Positions 24,595 through 33,080 of a DNA stretch of 64,000 nt are shown in pieces (position 1 is the stretch's first letter; every line of letters starts with the position of its first letter). Origin of the DNA: Candidatus Magnetomicrobium cryptolimnococcus (GTDB lineage Bacteria > Nitrospirota > Thermodesulfovibrionia > Thermodesulfovibrionales > Magnetobacteriaceae); the NCBI GenBank assembly GCA_018606805.1, contig JAGYWI010000015.1, forward strand, positions 1 to 64,000. Direction: 5' to 3'. The translations under genes and the position numbers were made by a program. Under the pieces are notes generated by a model that saw nothing but the letters and a program-made list of their open reading frames with translations, had not been told where the DNA came from and did no database searches.

Positions 24595-27468
24595 CTAATT
24601 AATTACCGTATCACGCTTAATAATGCGAGGGGTTATAAAGATAAGATATTCCGAGGTATCTGCTTTATCTTTTTGCGTTTTAAAAAGCCATCCAAGCACT
24701 GGAATATTTTTAAGACCAGCAACACCTTCAATACCAAGCGACTCCTTTGTCCTAAAAAGGCCACCAAGCACTAAAGTCTCGCCATCTTTTATAGATACTT
24801 TTGTGTTTTCACTCAACGTAGATGTAACAGGCGTACTGCTTCCAGCAATTTCTCTATACTCAGTAACATCCTCTTTAGATATATCTACATTCATACTTAC
24901 ATAATCATCGTGTGTTATATGAGGTGTAACACTTATTCTTGCAACAATATTTTTAAATGCTGCTGAACCAATTCCATTATCATTTATAACTAAATACGGT
25001 TCATTCACACCTTGTGAAATAGTAGCAGCTACATTATCCTCAGTTAAAATCTTTGGTGCTGTTAATATACGGCCATTACCAGTACTTTCAATAGCATTTA
25101 ATTTCAAGTCAATGCCCATAGTACGCTGCTTATTCATAAGACCAAGGGCCATACCACTTTGTATAGTTCCGACTGCTGATGGGAAATTTGGTAAATAACT
25201 ACTACCAGTCAAACCACCAAAAGACGTTAAAAGAGCCTTTGTCTTATCATAGGACTGAGTAAACAGTCCCCAATCAATACCAAGGGTCTGCTCACTACCT
25301 TTTGATATTTCAACAATCCTAGCCTCTATCAATACCTGAAAAACTGGCTTATCAAGCACCGCAATAAGCTCCTCAACTCTGGGCATCACTTCTGGAACAT
25401 CTTTAATAATTAATGAATTAGTTCTTTTATCTATATTGACTACACCAAAAGGAGACAGCAATGTCGTGCCACTTAATGTTTCTGTGCCAGTTCCAGAGCC
25501 TTCACCTTGCTCTGCGTTTAGCCCCATTTGTCTTTGTGCTGTTGCTCTTGCTTGAGCCATTGCATTTAGTGCAGGTGAGTCAGATGCAACACCACTGTCT
25601 GTGCCACTTTCCATCATTGCACCTTTAGCCCCCGGCTTTTCTCCTGAAGAGCCTATACCCATTAAAACACTTTTTATCTCTTCTGCTTTTGCATAATTTA
25701 TTTTAAATATCCTTATTACTGAGCCCGAAGCTATCATTTCAAGCTCTTTTCTATATTTTTTCTCTTTTGCAATCCTGCTCTTATCTTGCTCTTCTTCCAA
25801 TACAGCCTTAATATATTGACTTTTATCTGCCATTTCTTTTCTAAATGTCTCAAAAGGTATAATCAAAATAATGTTTCCTTCTTGTTTACAAGCAAGGTTA
25901 TGGGTTTTTAACATTATATTAGCAACCTGATACCATGTGGAATCCGTTACCTTCATAGTAATCTTCTTCCCCTTAATACTACCATCTTCTGGATTAACCA
26001 CAATATTACACTTACTCACATCTGAAAGCAGGTTAAATATAGGAACAATATCAGCCCCTTGGAAATCCAGATTTAATTTACCCAAACTCCCTCCACAAGT
26101 TATCGGCATAATCCTTCCATTACGACACATACCCTCATCAGAAGATAATGCCGCTAAATCCTCACGCTCAGATTCAGATAGCTCACTTAGGCTTTCTGAA
26201 AGCTTACGCGTAACTCCAGCAGTAGCATAATCAAAACCTTGCCCACTATCTGAAGACTTAGGGGCTGTTTCAACTTTTTCTACCTTGCTTACCTCAGGAC
26301 TAATGACACTACCGGTTTTTAACCCAGAATCCCCTGTAGTTTTAGACTGTGTAGTTTTAGGCGTAGCAACATCTTCAAAACCTTTAGCTATCCCTTCACC
26401 TTCAGGTTGCTCCTTTTTAGGCTCCACTTCTTTTTCAGTTATTTTAACAGGCGTAGTACCTTCATTAGCATCACCACTTTTAACATGTTCTATAGCACCA
26501 AGCGCTAGCTCATCAGATGTTAAGGTTACTAGCACCATATCGTTTACATAAGAAACCACGTGTCCTGCGTTTTTTTCAAGCTCAAGCACCATTCTTAGCT
26601 TCGCGCCATCTTGTTTCCAATGAATGGTCTTTACTGGATGCTCTATTGCCTTTGGAATTTCCGCTTTAAGTGTAACGTTTGGCATATCTATCATTAATTT
26701 ATCGCCACTTTTATAGGTCTCTGGAACCAAGGCGCCGTTGCCAACAATCTTAAACTGCAAGGAATCAACTTCCTTTTTAAACTGCACAGAGGTAACGGCC
26801 GTAGCCTTTGGCATAGTGCCATCTTCACTAGCACGCGCCCGCCCCTTTGTAAGCTCTTCTATACTATTTTTATCATCACTATTTTTATCATCACTATTTT
26901 TATTATCACTATTTTTATCATCTTTACTATCTTTCCAAATATCTTCTTTCCGAGTATCTTTACCCTGTGCACTACCAGCTTCTCTAAAAGTCAACACAAG
27001 CGTATTACCAATCTTTTCATGCACAGGCACAAATGGCGCTGCCAGCGTTATATCAACAGCAGTAGCTGTTTCAGGCAACATCTTTGTCATAAAGGCAACT
27101 TCCCGTATTCCTTCTTTATTAGACTTAATAGTGTCTTTAAACTCCCCCTGCCGCACACCTTTTAATTCTATAGACACCTTAAATGGATCACCAGAGTCGG
27201 AAATCGCATATTCAAAGTTACCATCAGCCCCAAGTGATACTTTATAATCTTCCACCTCAACAAGCGTCAAAATAGCATCTCCACTAGCTACATTATTAGA
27301 GGCACTATTAGCAGCACTACCTTCCGATGCACCCGACACCGCGCTTTCCGACGTCCCTTCACTTTCCACACTCTCGGGAACTGTCGCACAACTGCCAAAT
27401 ACAAGCATTAATAACGCACACAATACAAATGAAAAACACGAAACCCTAATAGTTCCACTATTATTCAT
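24595..27468 (-). CDS. pilQ: Type IV pilus secretin PilQ
   Basis: 957 residues from the ATG at 27468 (ggagggaaagg upstream). A lipobox-like Cys occurs in LVFGSC. AMIN-type regions near residues 55-150 and 235-330 would bind peptidoglycan; between them is a DDKNS repeat. A secretin/TonB short N-terminal domain (LDFQGADIVPIFNLLSDVS) follows, then the N1-type region (RIFKINYAKAEEIKSVL) and the secretin barrel with VLIEARIVEISKGSEQTLG, and the final VLGWLFKTQ segment that is typical of secretins. It is the last of pilMNOPQ and forms the outer-membrane gate for the pilus. Confidence 0.95.
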   Translation of the reverse strand: MNNSGTIRVSCFSFVLCALLMLVFGSCATVPESVESEGTSESAVSGASEGSAANSASNNVASGDAILTLVEVEDYKVSLGADGNFEYAISDSGDPFKVSIELKGVRQGEFKDTIKSNKEGIREVAFMTKMLPETATAVDITLAAPFVPVHEKIGNTLVLTFREAGSAQGKDTRKEDIWKDSKDDKNSDNKNSDDKNSDDKNSIEELTKGRARASEDGTMPKATAVTSVQFKKEVDSLQFKIVGNGALVPETYKSGDKLMIDMPNVTLKAEIPKAIEHPVKTIHWKQDGAKLRMVLELEKNAGHVVSYVNDMVLVTLTSDELALGAIEHVKSGDANEGTTPVKITEKEVEPKKEQPEGEGIAKGFEDVATPKTTQSKTTGDSGLKTGSVISPEVSKVEKVETAPKSSDSGQGFDYATAGVTRKLSESLSELSESEREDLAALSSDEGMCRNGRIMPITCGGSLGKLNLDFQGADIVPIFNLLSDVSKCNIVVNPEDGSIKGKKITMKVTDSTWYQVANIMLKTHNLACKQEGNIILIIPFETFRKEMADKSQYIKAVLEEEQDKSRIAKEKKYRKELEMIASGSVIRIFKINYAKAEEIKSVLMGIGSSGEKPGAKGAMMESGTDSGVASDSPALNAMAQARATAQRQMGLNAEQGEGSGTGTETLSGTTLLSPFGVVNIDKRTNSLIIKDVPEVMPRVEELIAVLDKPVFQVLIEARIVEISKGSEQTLGIDWGLFTQSYDKTKALLTSFGGLTGSSYLPNFPSAVGTIQSGMALGLMNKQRTMGIDLKLNAIESTGNGRILTAPKILTEDNVAATISQGVNEPYLVINDNGIGSAAFKNIVARISVTPHITHDDYVSMNVDISKEDVTEYREIAGSSTPVTSTLSENTKVSIKDGETLVLGGLFRTKESLGIEGVAGLKNIPVLGWLFKTQKDKADTSEYLIFITPRIIKRDTVIN
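26863..26922. repeat. Four tandem 15-bp units inside pilQ
   Basis: actatttttatcatc occurs four times in a row (one unit has a c-to-t change). On the coding strand each unit gives DDKNS or DNKNS. The repeats lie in a linker between the AMIN regions. Unit loss or gain keeps the frame, so the linker length could vary among strains. Confidence 0.9.
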
Positions 27469-27513
27469 CCTTTCCCTCCATGGAAAAATATCTATAATCA
27501 ATATAATAATATT

Positions 27514-28071
27514 TCATTCTTTTTCTTCTTCCCTAAGTTTAATCTCTGTCATATTTATTATAACATTACCATAATAATCAACACTTTCTTCTTTTACTAA
27601 AATTCTATCTTCTTTTACTTCTGAGATCCAACCACCATAAATCCCAACAGCTGTTCCCTTACGCACAGTGTATGCCTTGCCATCTGGCAACACAACCGAT
27701 GCGTAACTATTATTACCTTCGGCAACTATTCCGATAACCTTTAGATCGGATAATTTATATCTTTCTAAAGGCATAAGTACACGTTTCTTCTTTTTTTGTC
27801 TAGTTTGTTCAAGGCGGCGTTTGGATATTTCTACAATAGACATAAACGGGTCACGCCTGCCACCTGCTGTATAAGTGTACGGATTTTTTTGTACAGGTTT
27901 ATTTAAAATTTCCTCTATTTCAACATCTGTAAAGACCTTGACATCTTCTTTCTTAGCCTTATCGTCTTTTTTAACAGGTGGTTTGGCATAGCCTATGCTT
28001 AAAAAAATAAACTGACATATGATAAAGCATACAACCAGCTTATAAAGAAAAGTGTTTTTAACAACTATCAT
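27514..28071 (-). CDS. pilP: Type IV pilus assembly lipoprotein PilP
   Basis: 185 residues. An N-terminal hydrophobic segment (LVVCFIICQFIFLSIGYA) serves as signal or anchor. The C-terminal ~95 residues have the PilP HR domain pattern: YTAGGRRDPFMS, then LSDLKVIGIVAEGNNSYASV, AYTVRKGTAVGIYGG. PilP connects the PilN/PilO inner-membrane complex to PilQ. No lipobox Cys is evident where Neisseria and Pseudomonas PilP have one, so it may be held by the uncleaved helix. It lies 12 bases or so upstream of the pilQ leader region. Confidence 0.9.
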   Translation of the reverse strand: MIVVKNTFLYKLVVCFIICQFIFLSIGYAKPPVKKDDKAKKEDVKVFTDVEIEEILNKPVQKNPYTYTAGGRRDPFMSIVEISKRRLEQTRQKKKKRVLMPLERYKLSDLKVIGIVAEGNNSYASVVLPDGKAYTVRKGTAVGIYGGWISEVKEDRILVKEESVDYYGNVIINMTEIKLREEEKE

Positions 28072-28077
28072 GGCTTG

Positions 28078-28740
28078 CTACCTTCCCTTTTTCTTAGTAG
28101 GCTTAAATTCTTGTTCCTGCTCAGTTTCCGGTGCTGACGAAAAAGTACTCCCCTTAAACTCAATAGTAAGGAGTGCTTCGTTTCTTTCAGCCCTTGCGCT
28201 AGAGTATGGGCTATCCTCACGCACCTGCTTATATTTTGGCTGGGCAAGCTTCAAGTTTGAAATATTGACAATTCTATCCAAATTGGTCAACCTGCCAAGA
28301 AAGGTTCCCATGTTGTGATACGAACCCTCCATAACCACATTGACCGGGATTTCATAAAGTACCTTAGCCTTATCACCCTTTGCTGTATATTGCCTTTTTT
28401 TATCCGGTTGCCACTTATTTATCTTTAACCCAGAGGTTATACCAATATCCGATACCTGCTTTAAAAGGTCTGATATTTCATTTTCCTCCGGTAGAAATTT
28501 CTTCAGTGCATTATAACGAGCCTCAGCCCTTTGCAATTTTTCTTTGGCTGTAGGCAAACGCTTAACCTTTTCTTTAGCTTGTACTATCTCGCCATCCATC
28601 TTGACAAGCTCAGCTTGTAGTTTTTTAATTTCCTCTGTCTTTGGACTATAAATTGCGAAAAAAAACAATGGCGCTACTATTATTACAGGTAAAATGTATA
28701 AAACTATCTTTATGGTGGGATTTTGCAAGTCTAATTTCAT
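28078..28740 (-). CDS. pilO: Type IV pilus inner-membrane protein PilO
   Basis: 220 residues. A single N-terminal membrane helix (IVLYILPVIIVAPLFFFAIY) is followed by a coiled coil rich in Lys and Glu (residues about 35-75) and a ferredoxin-like periplasmic domain ending in LLTIEFKGSTF. PilO pairs with PilN and contacts PilP. Six bases separate it from pilP. It is preceded by an unusual 156-base gap after pilN, whereas the other genes of this cluster are tightly packed. Confidence 0.92.
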   Translation of the reverse strand: MKLDLQNPTIKIVLYILPVIIVAPLFFFAIYSPKTEEIKKLQAELVKMDGEIVQAKEKVKRLPTAKEKLQRAEARYNALKKFLPEENEISDLLKQVSDIGITSGLKINKWQPDKKRQYTAKGDKAKVLYEIPVNVVMEGSYHNMGTFLGRLTNLDRIVNISNLKLAQPKYKQVREDSPYSSARAERNEALLTIEFKGSTFSSAPETEQEQEFKPTKKKGR

Positions 28741-28896
28741 CTGTATTACCCTTTATTAGTATTAAATAACAATTTTTCTTCAAACATAGCTATACTACCT
28801 AAGCTTACAAAAAAAACACGTGATAAACACGCATATCGCACAACCATTATGTTATTATAGTCCTCAGTCATTTATTTGTACTTTATTGCTTCCATA

Positions 28897-29655
28897 TTAT
28901 TTCTTTTGAGTAGCCGCCTTACCAACCGTGCCTTTATTGCCAGCTTCCTTATCTGCCGTGGCAATAATATTTACCTGCAAATTAACAGTAAAATTGTATA
29001 TAGGAATATTACCAGTTTCCTTGCCACCTTTAACCTCGCTACTACTTGTTTGCACTAAAAAGACATTTTTAAACATTTTGGGCCTTTGTGTAGGTACAAG
29101 CATATTGCCACCTGCAAGTGCTGGTTTTATATTATTAGCAACAGACTCCATCATATTTGCACTACCTACAGCAGCCCCTTGCCCTCCAACAGCAAGCTCC
29201 ACATCTTTAAGATTAGTAACAAAACCAACCACATCAGAATTAGTAAATGCCGTACCTGTTAAAGCCAACTGCAAGTTAGATAACGATAGACTAGTTAACC
29301 ACACATTAGAAGGTAACAAATTACTAATAACATCAATAACCTTGACAGGGACACTCTGGTTTTCCTTAAGCTCTTCTATTGCCAACTGGCTAAGCAAAAT
29401 CTGTGTAACCTTAGCATCAAGGGCTTCCACCTCTTCAATCTTCTTTTTAAGGACGTCCAACTCAGCTTGCTTTTCCACCTTTTTTGCAGAGAGCTTATTT
29501 ACCTTGCCACTTAAGATGACTAAACCAACAATAGATGCTATAATGCAAACGATAGCCACCGCTATTGAAACAATAGCCGCCATCGGAAAGGGCTTTCCCT
29601 CTTTTTTCCTCTTTCTCGGTTTACCTTTAGTTGGCAGCAGATTTATTTTTATCAT
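28897..29655 (-). CDS. pilN: Type IV pilus inner-membrane protein PilN
   Basis: 252 residues. The N-terminus MIKINLLPTKGKPRKRKK is the conserved cytoplasmic peptide that binds PilM. A membrane helix (residues about 25-48) and a coiled coil follow. The periplasmic domain has VWLTSLSLSNLQLALTGTA, the PilN-type segment. A 50-residue insertion (residues about 165-205) makes it longer than many homologues, and the C-terminal tail is Lys/Ala rich. pilM ends 18 bases upstream. Confidence 0.93.
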   Translation of the reverse strand: MIKINLLPTKGKPRKRKKEGKPFPMAAIVSIAVAIVCIIASIVGLVILSGKVNKLSAKKVEKQAELDVLKKKIEEVEALDAKVTQILLSQLAIEELKENQSVPVKVIDVISNLLPSNVWLTSLSLSNLQLALTGTAFTNSDVVGFVTNLKDVELAVGGQGAAVGSANMMESVANNIKPALAGGNMLVPTQRPKMFKNVFLVQTSSSEVKGGKETGNIPIYNFTVNLQVNIIATADKEAGNKGTVGKAATQKK

Positions 29656-29673
29656 CGCAGAAACTATCTCCCC

Positions 29674-30750
29674 TTACCTGTCGCCAATCCTTCTTATCGC
29701 AAGACCCACAGCAACGCCTGCCATTGCCGCTACCGATTTGATAAACCTTTCGTCCAGTTTTTTCGATATAGCAATTTTCTTAAAAGGATTAACCACCGAT
29801 ACGTTAAGCCCGGTACGGTCTGCTAAAAGCTCCGGAAAACCCTTAACAAGAGCCCCACCGCCAGCAATTACCAGCTCATCTAGATTGTCAATCCCAGAAG
29901 CTTCATTAAAAAACTCCAAAGACCTATTGATTTCATTAACAATATCCTCCGAGGCATCAAATATAACAGTCTCCACCTGCTCAGGCGATATGCCTTCAAC
30001 CGCCTCTGAACGCTTCAACTTCTCAGCAGTTTCAAATGGGATTTGAAAGGTGTTCATCAGGGCATCCGTCTGTAATTTACTGCCACGCGCACTGTCTCTA
30101 GTGAAAGCCGACACACCATCTTTTAGCAAATTAAGCTTCGTACTATTAGCCCCTATATCAATTAGCGCTATATTACTGTCTTCTTCTATTTCATAGTTAA
30201 TCTCATACATATTTTCAAGCGTAAAGGCATCCACATCAACAATGACCGGATTAAGCCCCGACTCCTTCACAATATTGACATACTCATCAATCATCTCTTT
30301 GCGAACGGCCACCAATAAGGCCTCTACCTCACCGGTTTCGTTTCTTGGCTTTAAGATTTGATAGTCTATGTTGACGTCTTCAATGCCAAATGGTATATAC
30401 TGCTCAGCTGATGAACGAATGGACTTGATAATATCATCCTCAGACATATTATCCAGTTCAGACTTGTTGAGCTCCAGATTTATCTTTTTTATGATAACCG
30501 ACGAATGCCCTGAAAGTGATATAGCTACATCTTTTATCTTGATCTGAGATTTCTTCATAAGCTCTTTTATTGCCTCAACAAGCTTTTCCTGCTCAACAAT
30601 GGCCTCATCAGATATTACACTTGGCTGCAAGGCAAGCATATCAAAAAGCTCCAGCATATACTTACCCTTTACATCCTTTAACTGGGCTACCTTCAGGTAA
30701 CCAGAACCTATATCTAACCCTATAAGTGATTTAGCTCCAAAGTTTAACAT
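29674..30750 (-). CDS. pilM: Type IV pilus assembly ATPase-fold protein PilM
   Basis: 358 residues. PilM has an actin/FtsA-like fold: phosphate-1 LIGLDIGSGYLKVAQL, phosphate-2 IALIDIGANSTKLNLL and adenosine motif LVIAGGGALVKGFPEL are all visible. It binds the N-terminal peptide of PilN and PilB/PilT-class ATPases on the cytoplasmic side. It is the first gene of the pilMNOPQ run. No pilus motor or pilin gene is present in the window. Confidence 0.95.
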   Translation of the reverse strand: MLNFGAKSLIGLDIGSGYLKVAQLKDVKGKYMLELFDMLALQPSVISDEAIVEQEKLVEAIKELMKKSQIKIKDVAISLSGHSSVIIKKINLELNKSELDNMSEDDIIKSIRSSAEQYIPFGIEDVNIDYQILKPRNETGEVEALLVAVRKEMIDEYVNIVKESGLNPVIVDVDAFTLENMYEINYEIEEDSNIALIDIGANSTKLNLLKDGVSAFTRDSARGSKLQTDALMNTFQIPFETAEKLKRSEAVEGISPEQVETVIFDASEDIVNEINRSLEFFNEASGIDNLDELVIAGGGALVKGFPELLADRTGLNVSVVNPFKKIAISKKLDERFIKSVAAMAGVAVGLAIRRIGDR

Positions 30751-30814
30751 GTGTATTTTTTAACATATGGATAAATAATATGTCAACCCCTTTTTTTTCA
30801 TTTTTTTTAAATAG

Positions 30815-31729
30815 TTAACAATTTTTTTTAAATAGATGCTTTAAGTATTTATCCCTGTTTATTAATAAAGTCTGAATTTTTATGCCTCCCTCCTTATATA
30901 ACCCGATACCTACAAGAACCCCATCAGGTCCTTTTATTCTAAAATCCCCACTGCCTTCAAAAGCTGCTCCATTTAGACTAACAACCTGCCCATTTACTAA
31001 GCGCCATGCCGATTCATCATCAACCACCAAAACGGGCATCTGTGTAAGGGCATCATCCATAGTAATTATACCGTGCCCCCCGCCCACTCCGTCTATTGAT
31101 AAACTACCAAAAGTAGCAGCCCCATCAACACGATATGAACCAACCGCCGTCCGCCGCAAAGCCCACACCGTTGCACACGTACCAAGACACTCTCCTATAT
31201 CATTAACAAGGGCACGAACATACGTCCCTTTTGAACAACTCACTCGTAAAGTTACCCACGGATACTCAAACCGCTCAACCACATTATTATATATACGTAC
31301 CACCCTGTCTTTCCTATCAACTTCCATACCCTTTCGCGCCATCTTATAAAGAGCTACCCCACTTACCTTTATAGCACTATACATGGGCGGCTTTTGTACT
31401 ATTTCACCAGTAAAATTTTCCAAAGCTAAAGCAAACATTTCCCTCGTAACAAACGCACTATCCCTCTCTTCTATTATCTTACCACACCTATCAAAACTAT
31501 CAGTACGCACACCCAGCTTTAAAGTAACAACATACTCCTTCGTCATTAGTGCAAAATAATCAGCCAGCACCGTAGCATGCCCCGTACAAATCAAAAGCAC
31601 ACCCGTTGCCAACGGGTCAAGCGTACCACAATGACCAGCCTTTTTAACATTTAAAAGCCCCTTTACCTCCTGCACAACATCACTTGAGGTCATACCCTCT
31701 GGCTTATCAAGATTAACTAAAACATCCAT
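30815..31729 (-). CDS. truB: tRNA pseudouridine(55) synthase
   Basis: 304 residues. TruB makes pseudouridine at position 55 of tRNAs. The catalytic Asp is in HCGTLDPLATGVLLI; LDKPEGMTSSDVVQEVK near the start and SCSKGTYVRALVNDIGE are further family motifs. The C-terminal ~70 residues make a PUA-like extension. It is followed by pilM 64 bases away on the same strand, separated by long T runs on the plus strand. Confidence 0.96.
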   Translation of the reverse strand: MDVLVNLDKPEGMTSSDVVQEVKGLLNVKKAGHCGTLDPLATGVLLICTGHATVLADYFALMTKEYVVTLKLGVRTDSFDRCGKIIEERDSAFVTREMFALALENFTGEIVQKPPMYSAIKVSGVALYKMARKGMEVDRKDRVVRIYNNVVERFEYPWVTLRVSCSKGTYVRALVNDIGECLGTCATVWALRRTAVGSYRVDGAATFGSLSIDGVGGGHGIITMDDALTQMPVLVVDDESAWRLVNGQVVSLNGAAFEGSGDFRIKGPDGVLVGIGLYKEGGIKIQTLLINRDKYLKHLFKKNC

Positions 31730-31895
31730 AAAGCTTATACATTTAATCGGCTGCTAAAATAGTAATCATTAGTTTTAGAAAGATAGGAAAAAAGAAGAAC
31801 GTGGGGGGATAACAGCTCCATTTGTAGGGGCGAACATAGGTGCGCTGCCGCAATGCCATACCCTTTTTCTGTTATTTTTTTTCTTTGGCTTTTTT

Positions 31896-32984
31896 CTATT
31901 TTGGATAAAATTCGTATATTGGTTTTATTGAAAAGAATTTATCCCAAAAATTTATATCGTTATCAAGGCAACCGTACATACAGACGCACGGTCTTTTTTT
32001 ATTATGGTAATTGCGCCTGAAGGCATTTGCTGTTTTCCATATGTTGGCAAGTTTTTCTTCCTTTATGTTTCCGTATGGTTTCCTTATACCTTCGCATGGT
32101 ACCACGTTGCCGTATGGTTCTATGAAAAATCCAAACGAACCCATAAAGCAGTCAATTTTACCTTTTAGCAGTAATGGGTCGGTCAAAAATGCTGGGAATA
32201 GGCTATAGAACTTTTCACTGCCATGCAGTTTTAGCCCTGATTCCTTTAGTTTTTTTATAAAATTATTCCATTTACTTTCAAGGGTAACAGAGTTTTTAAA
32301 GTCGTCAATATATAGGTCTCTTAGATTTAGCAAATTATCGGGGTTGGAGTGAATGGGTTGAAGTCTTATTTTATCGGTTTTGGTTGCCATAAATTTTACA
32401 TAATCATAGAGCTGGTCAATGTTTTTTGAATTTATTACAAGTTGTACTACTGTTTTTTTTCTATCAATAAGCTCAAGTGCCTTTATCGCTTTCTTAAAAG
32501 TTCCTTTGACGCCACGGAAGGTATCGTGTATAGTTTCATCCATTGAGTCTACTGATAGCAACACGGAGTCAAATATTTTATTAACATATTCGGCGTTTGT
32601 TTTATCAATACAGGTGCCATTGGAGTTTACATGAACACGTAGCCCCTTATCCTTACAAAACTCTGCAATTTCCAAAAAATCTTCCCTTATGAATGGTTCA
32701 CCACCGGAAAAACTTATCCCTATTACTCCAAGATTAATAGCATCAGATATAGCCTCTTTAATCTCCTCGGTTGTCAACTCGTTGTGGGCATTTTCAGGAC
32801 CGATTTGCCACCTTGAGCAAAACACGCACCGGCAACTGCACCTGTAAGTAAGCTCAAAGTGTAAGTGTCTTGGTCTTGGCGTTAATTTATAATTTGTTAA
32901 ACTACACAGAGCGTTATAAACGTCTTTCCGTAGAAACGGTGGCACTGCTCTTATTAGTCCCATTCTTAATCTATTAACCATCAC
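31896..32984 (-). CDS. Radical SAM enzyme with SPASM-like C-terminal cluster
   Basis: 362 residues. The cluster motif CSCRCVFC gives C-x3-C-x2-C, and ISFSGGEPFIRED is the GGEP motif. The C-terminal part has Cys residues spaced like a SPASM or twitch domain (CEGIRKPYGN, then CVCMYGCLDN). Homologues include MoaA/PqqE-type and heme-d1-type enzymes; the exact role cannot be deduced. It is divergent from mutS2 and followed by a gap rich in purines on its own strand. No obvious peptide substrate gene is adjacent. Confidence 0.88.
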   Translation of the reverse strand: MMVNRLRMGLIRAVPPFLRKDVYNALCSLTNYKLTPRPRHLHFELTYRCSCRCVFCSRWQIGPENAHNELTTEEIKEAISDAINLGVIGISFSGGEPFIREDFLEIAEFCKDKGLRVHVNSNGTCIDKTNAEYVNKIFDSVLLSVDSMDETIHDTFRGVKGTFKKAIKALELIDRKKTVVQLVINSKNIDQLYDYVKFMATKTDKIRLQPIHSNPDNLLNLRDLYIDDFKNSVTLESKWNNFIKKLKESGLKLHGSEKFYSLFPAFLTDPLLLKGKIDCFMGSFGFFIEPYGNVVPCEGIRKPYGNIKEEKLANIWKTANAFRRNYHNKKRPCVCMYGCLDNDINFWDKFFSIKPIYEFYPK

Positions 32985-33080
32985 TATTCCCTAAGGCGGT
33001 TTTATTTTATTATATAATATCGTAAGTGAATTAACAATATTTATATTTACATTTAAAAATGTTAATATATAACGATCAAT

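Noticed and set aside
28746-28847. 33-codon minus-strand ORF in the pilN-pilO gap
   Set aside because: Ends six bases before pilO and could be a leader peptide, but it has no good RBS and no known match, so it is not annotated.
28928-30046. 372-codon plus-strand ORF
   Set aside because: It is antisense to pilN and pilM, which have clear motifs; no RBS or recognisable domain.
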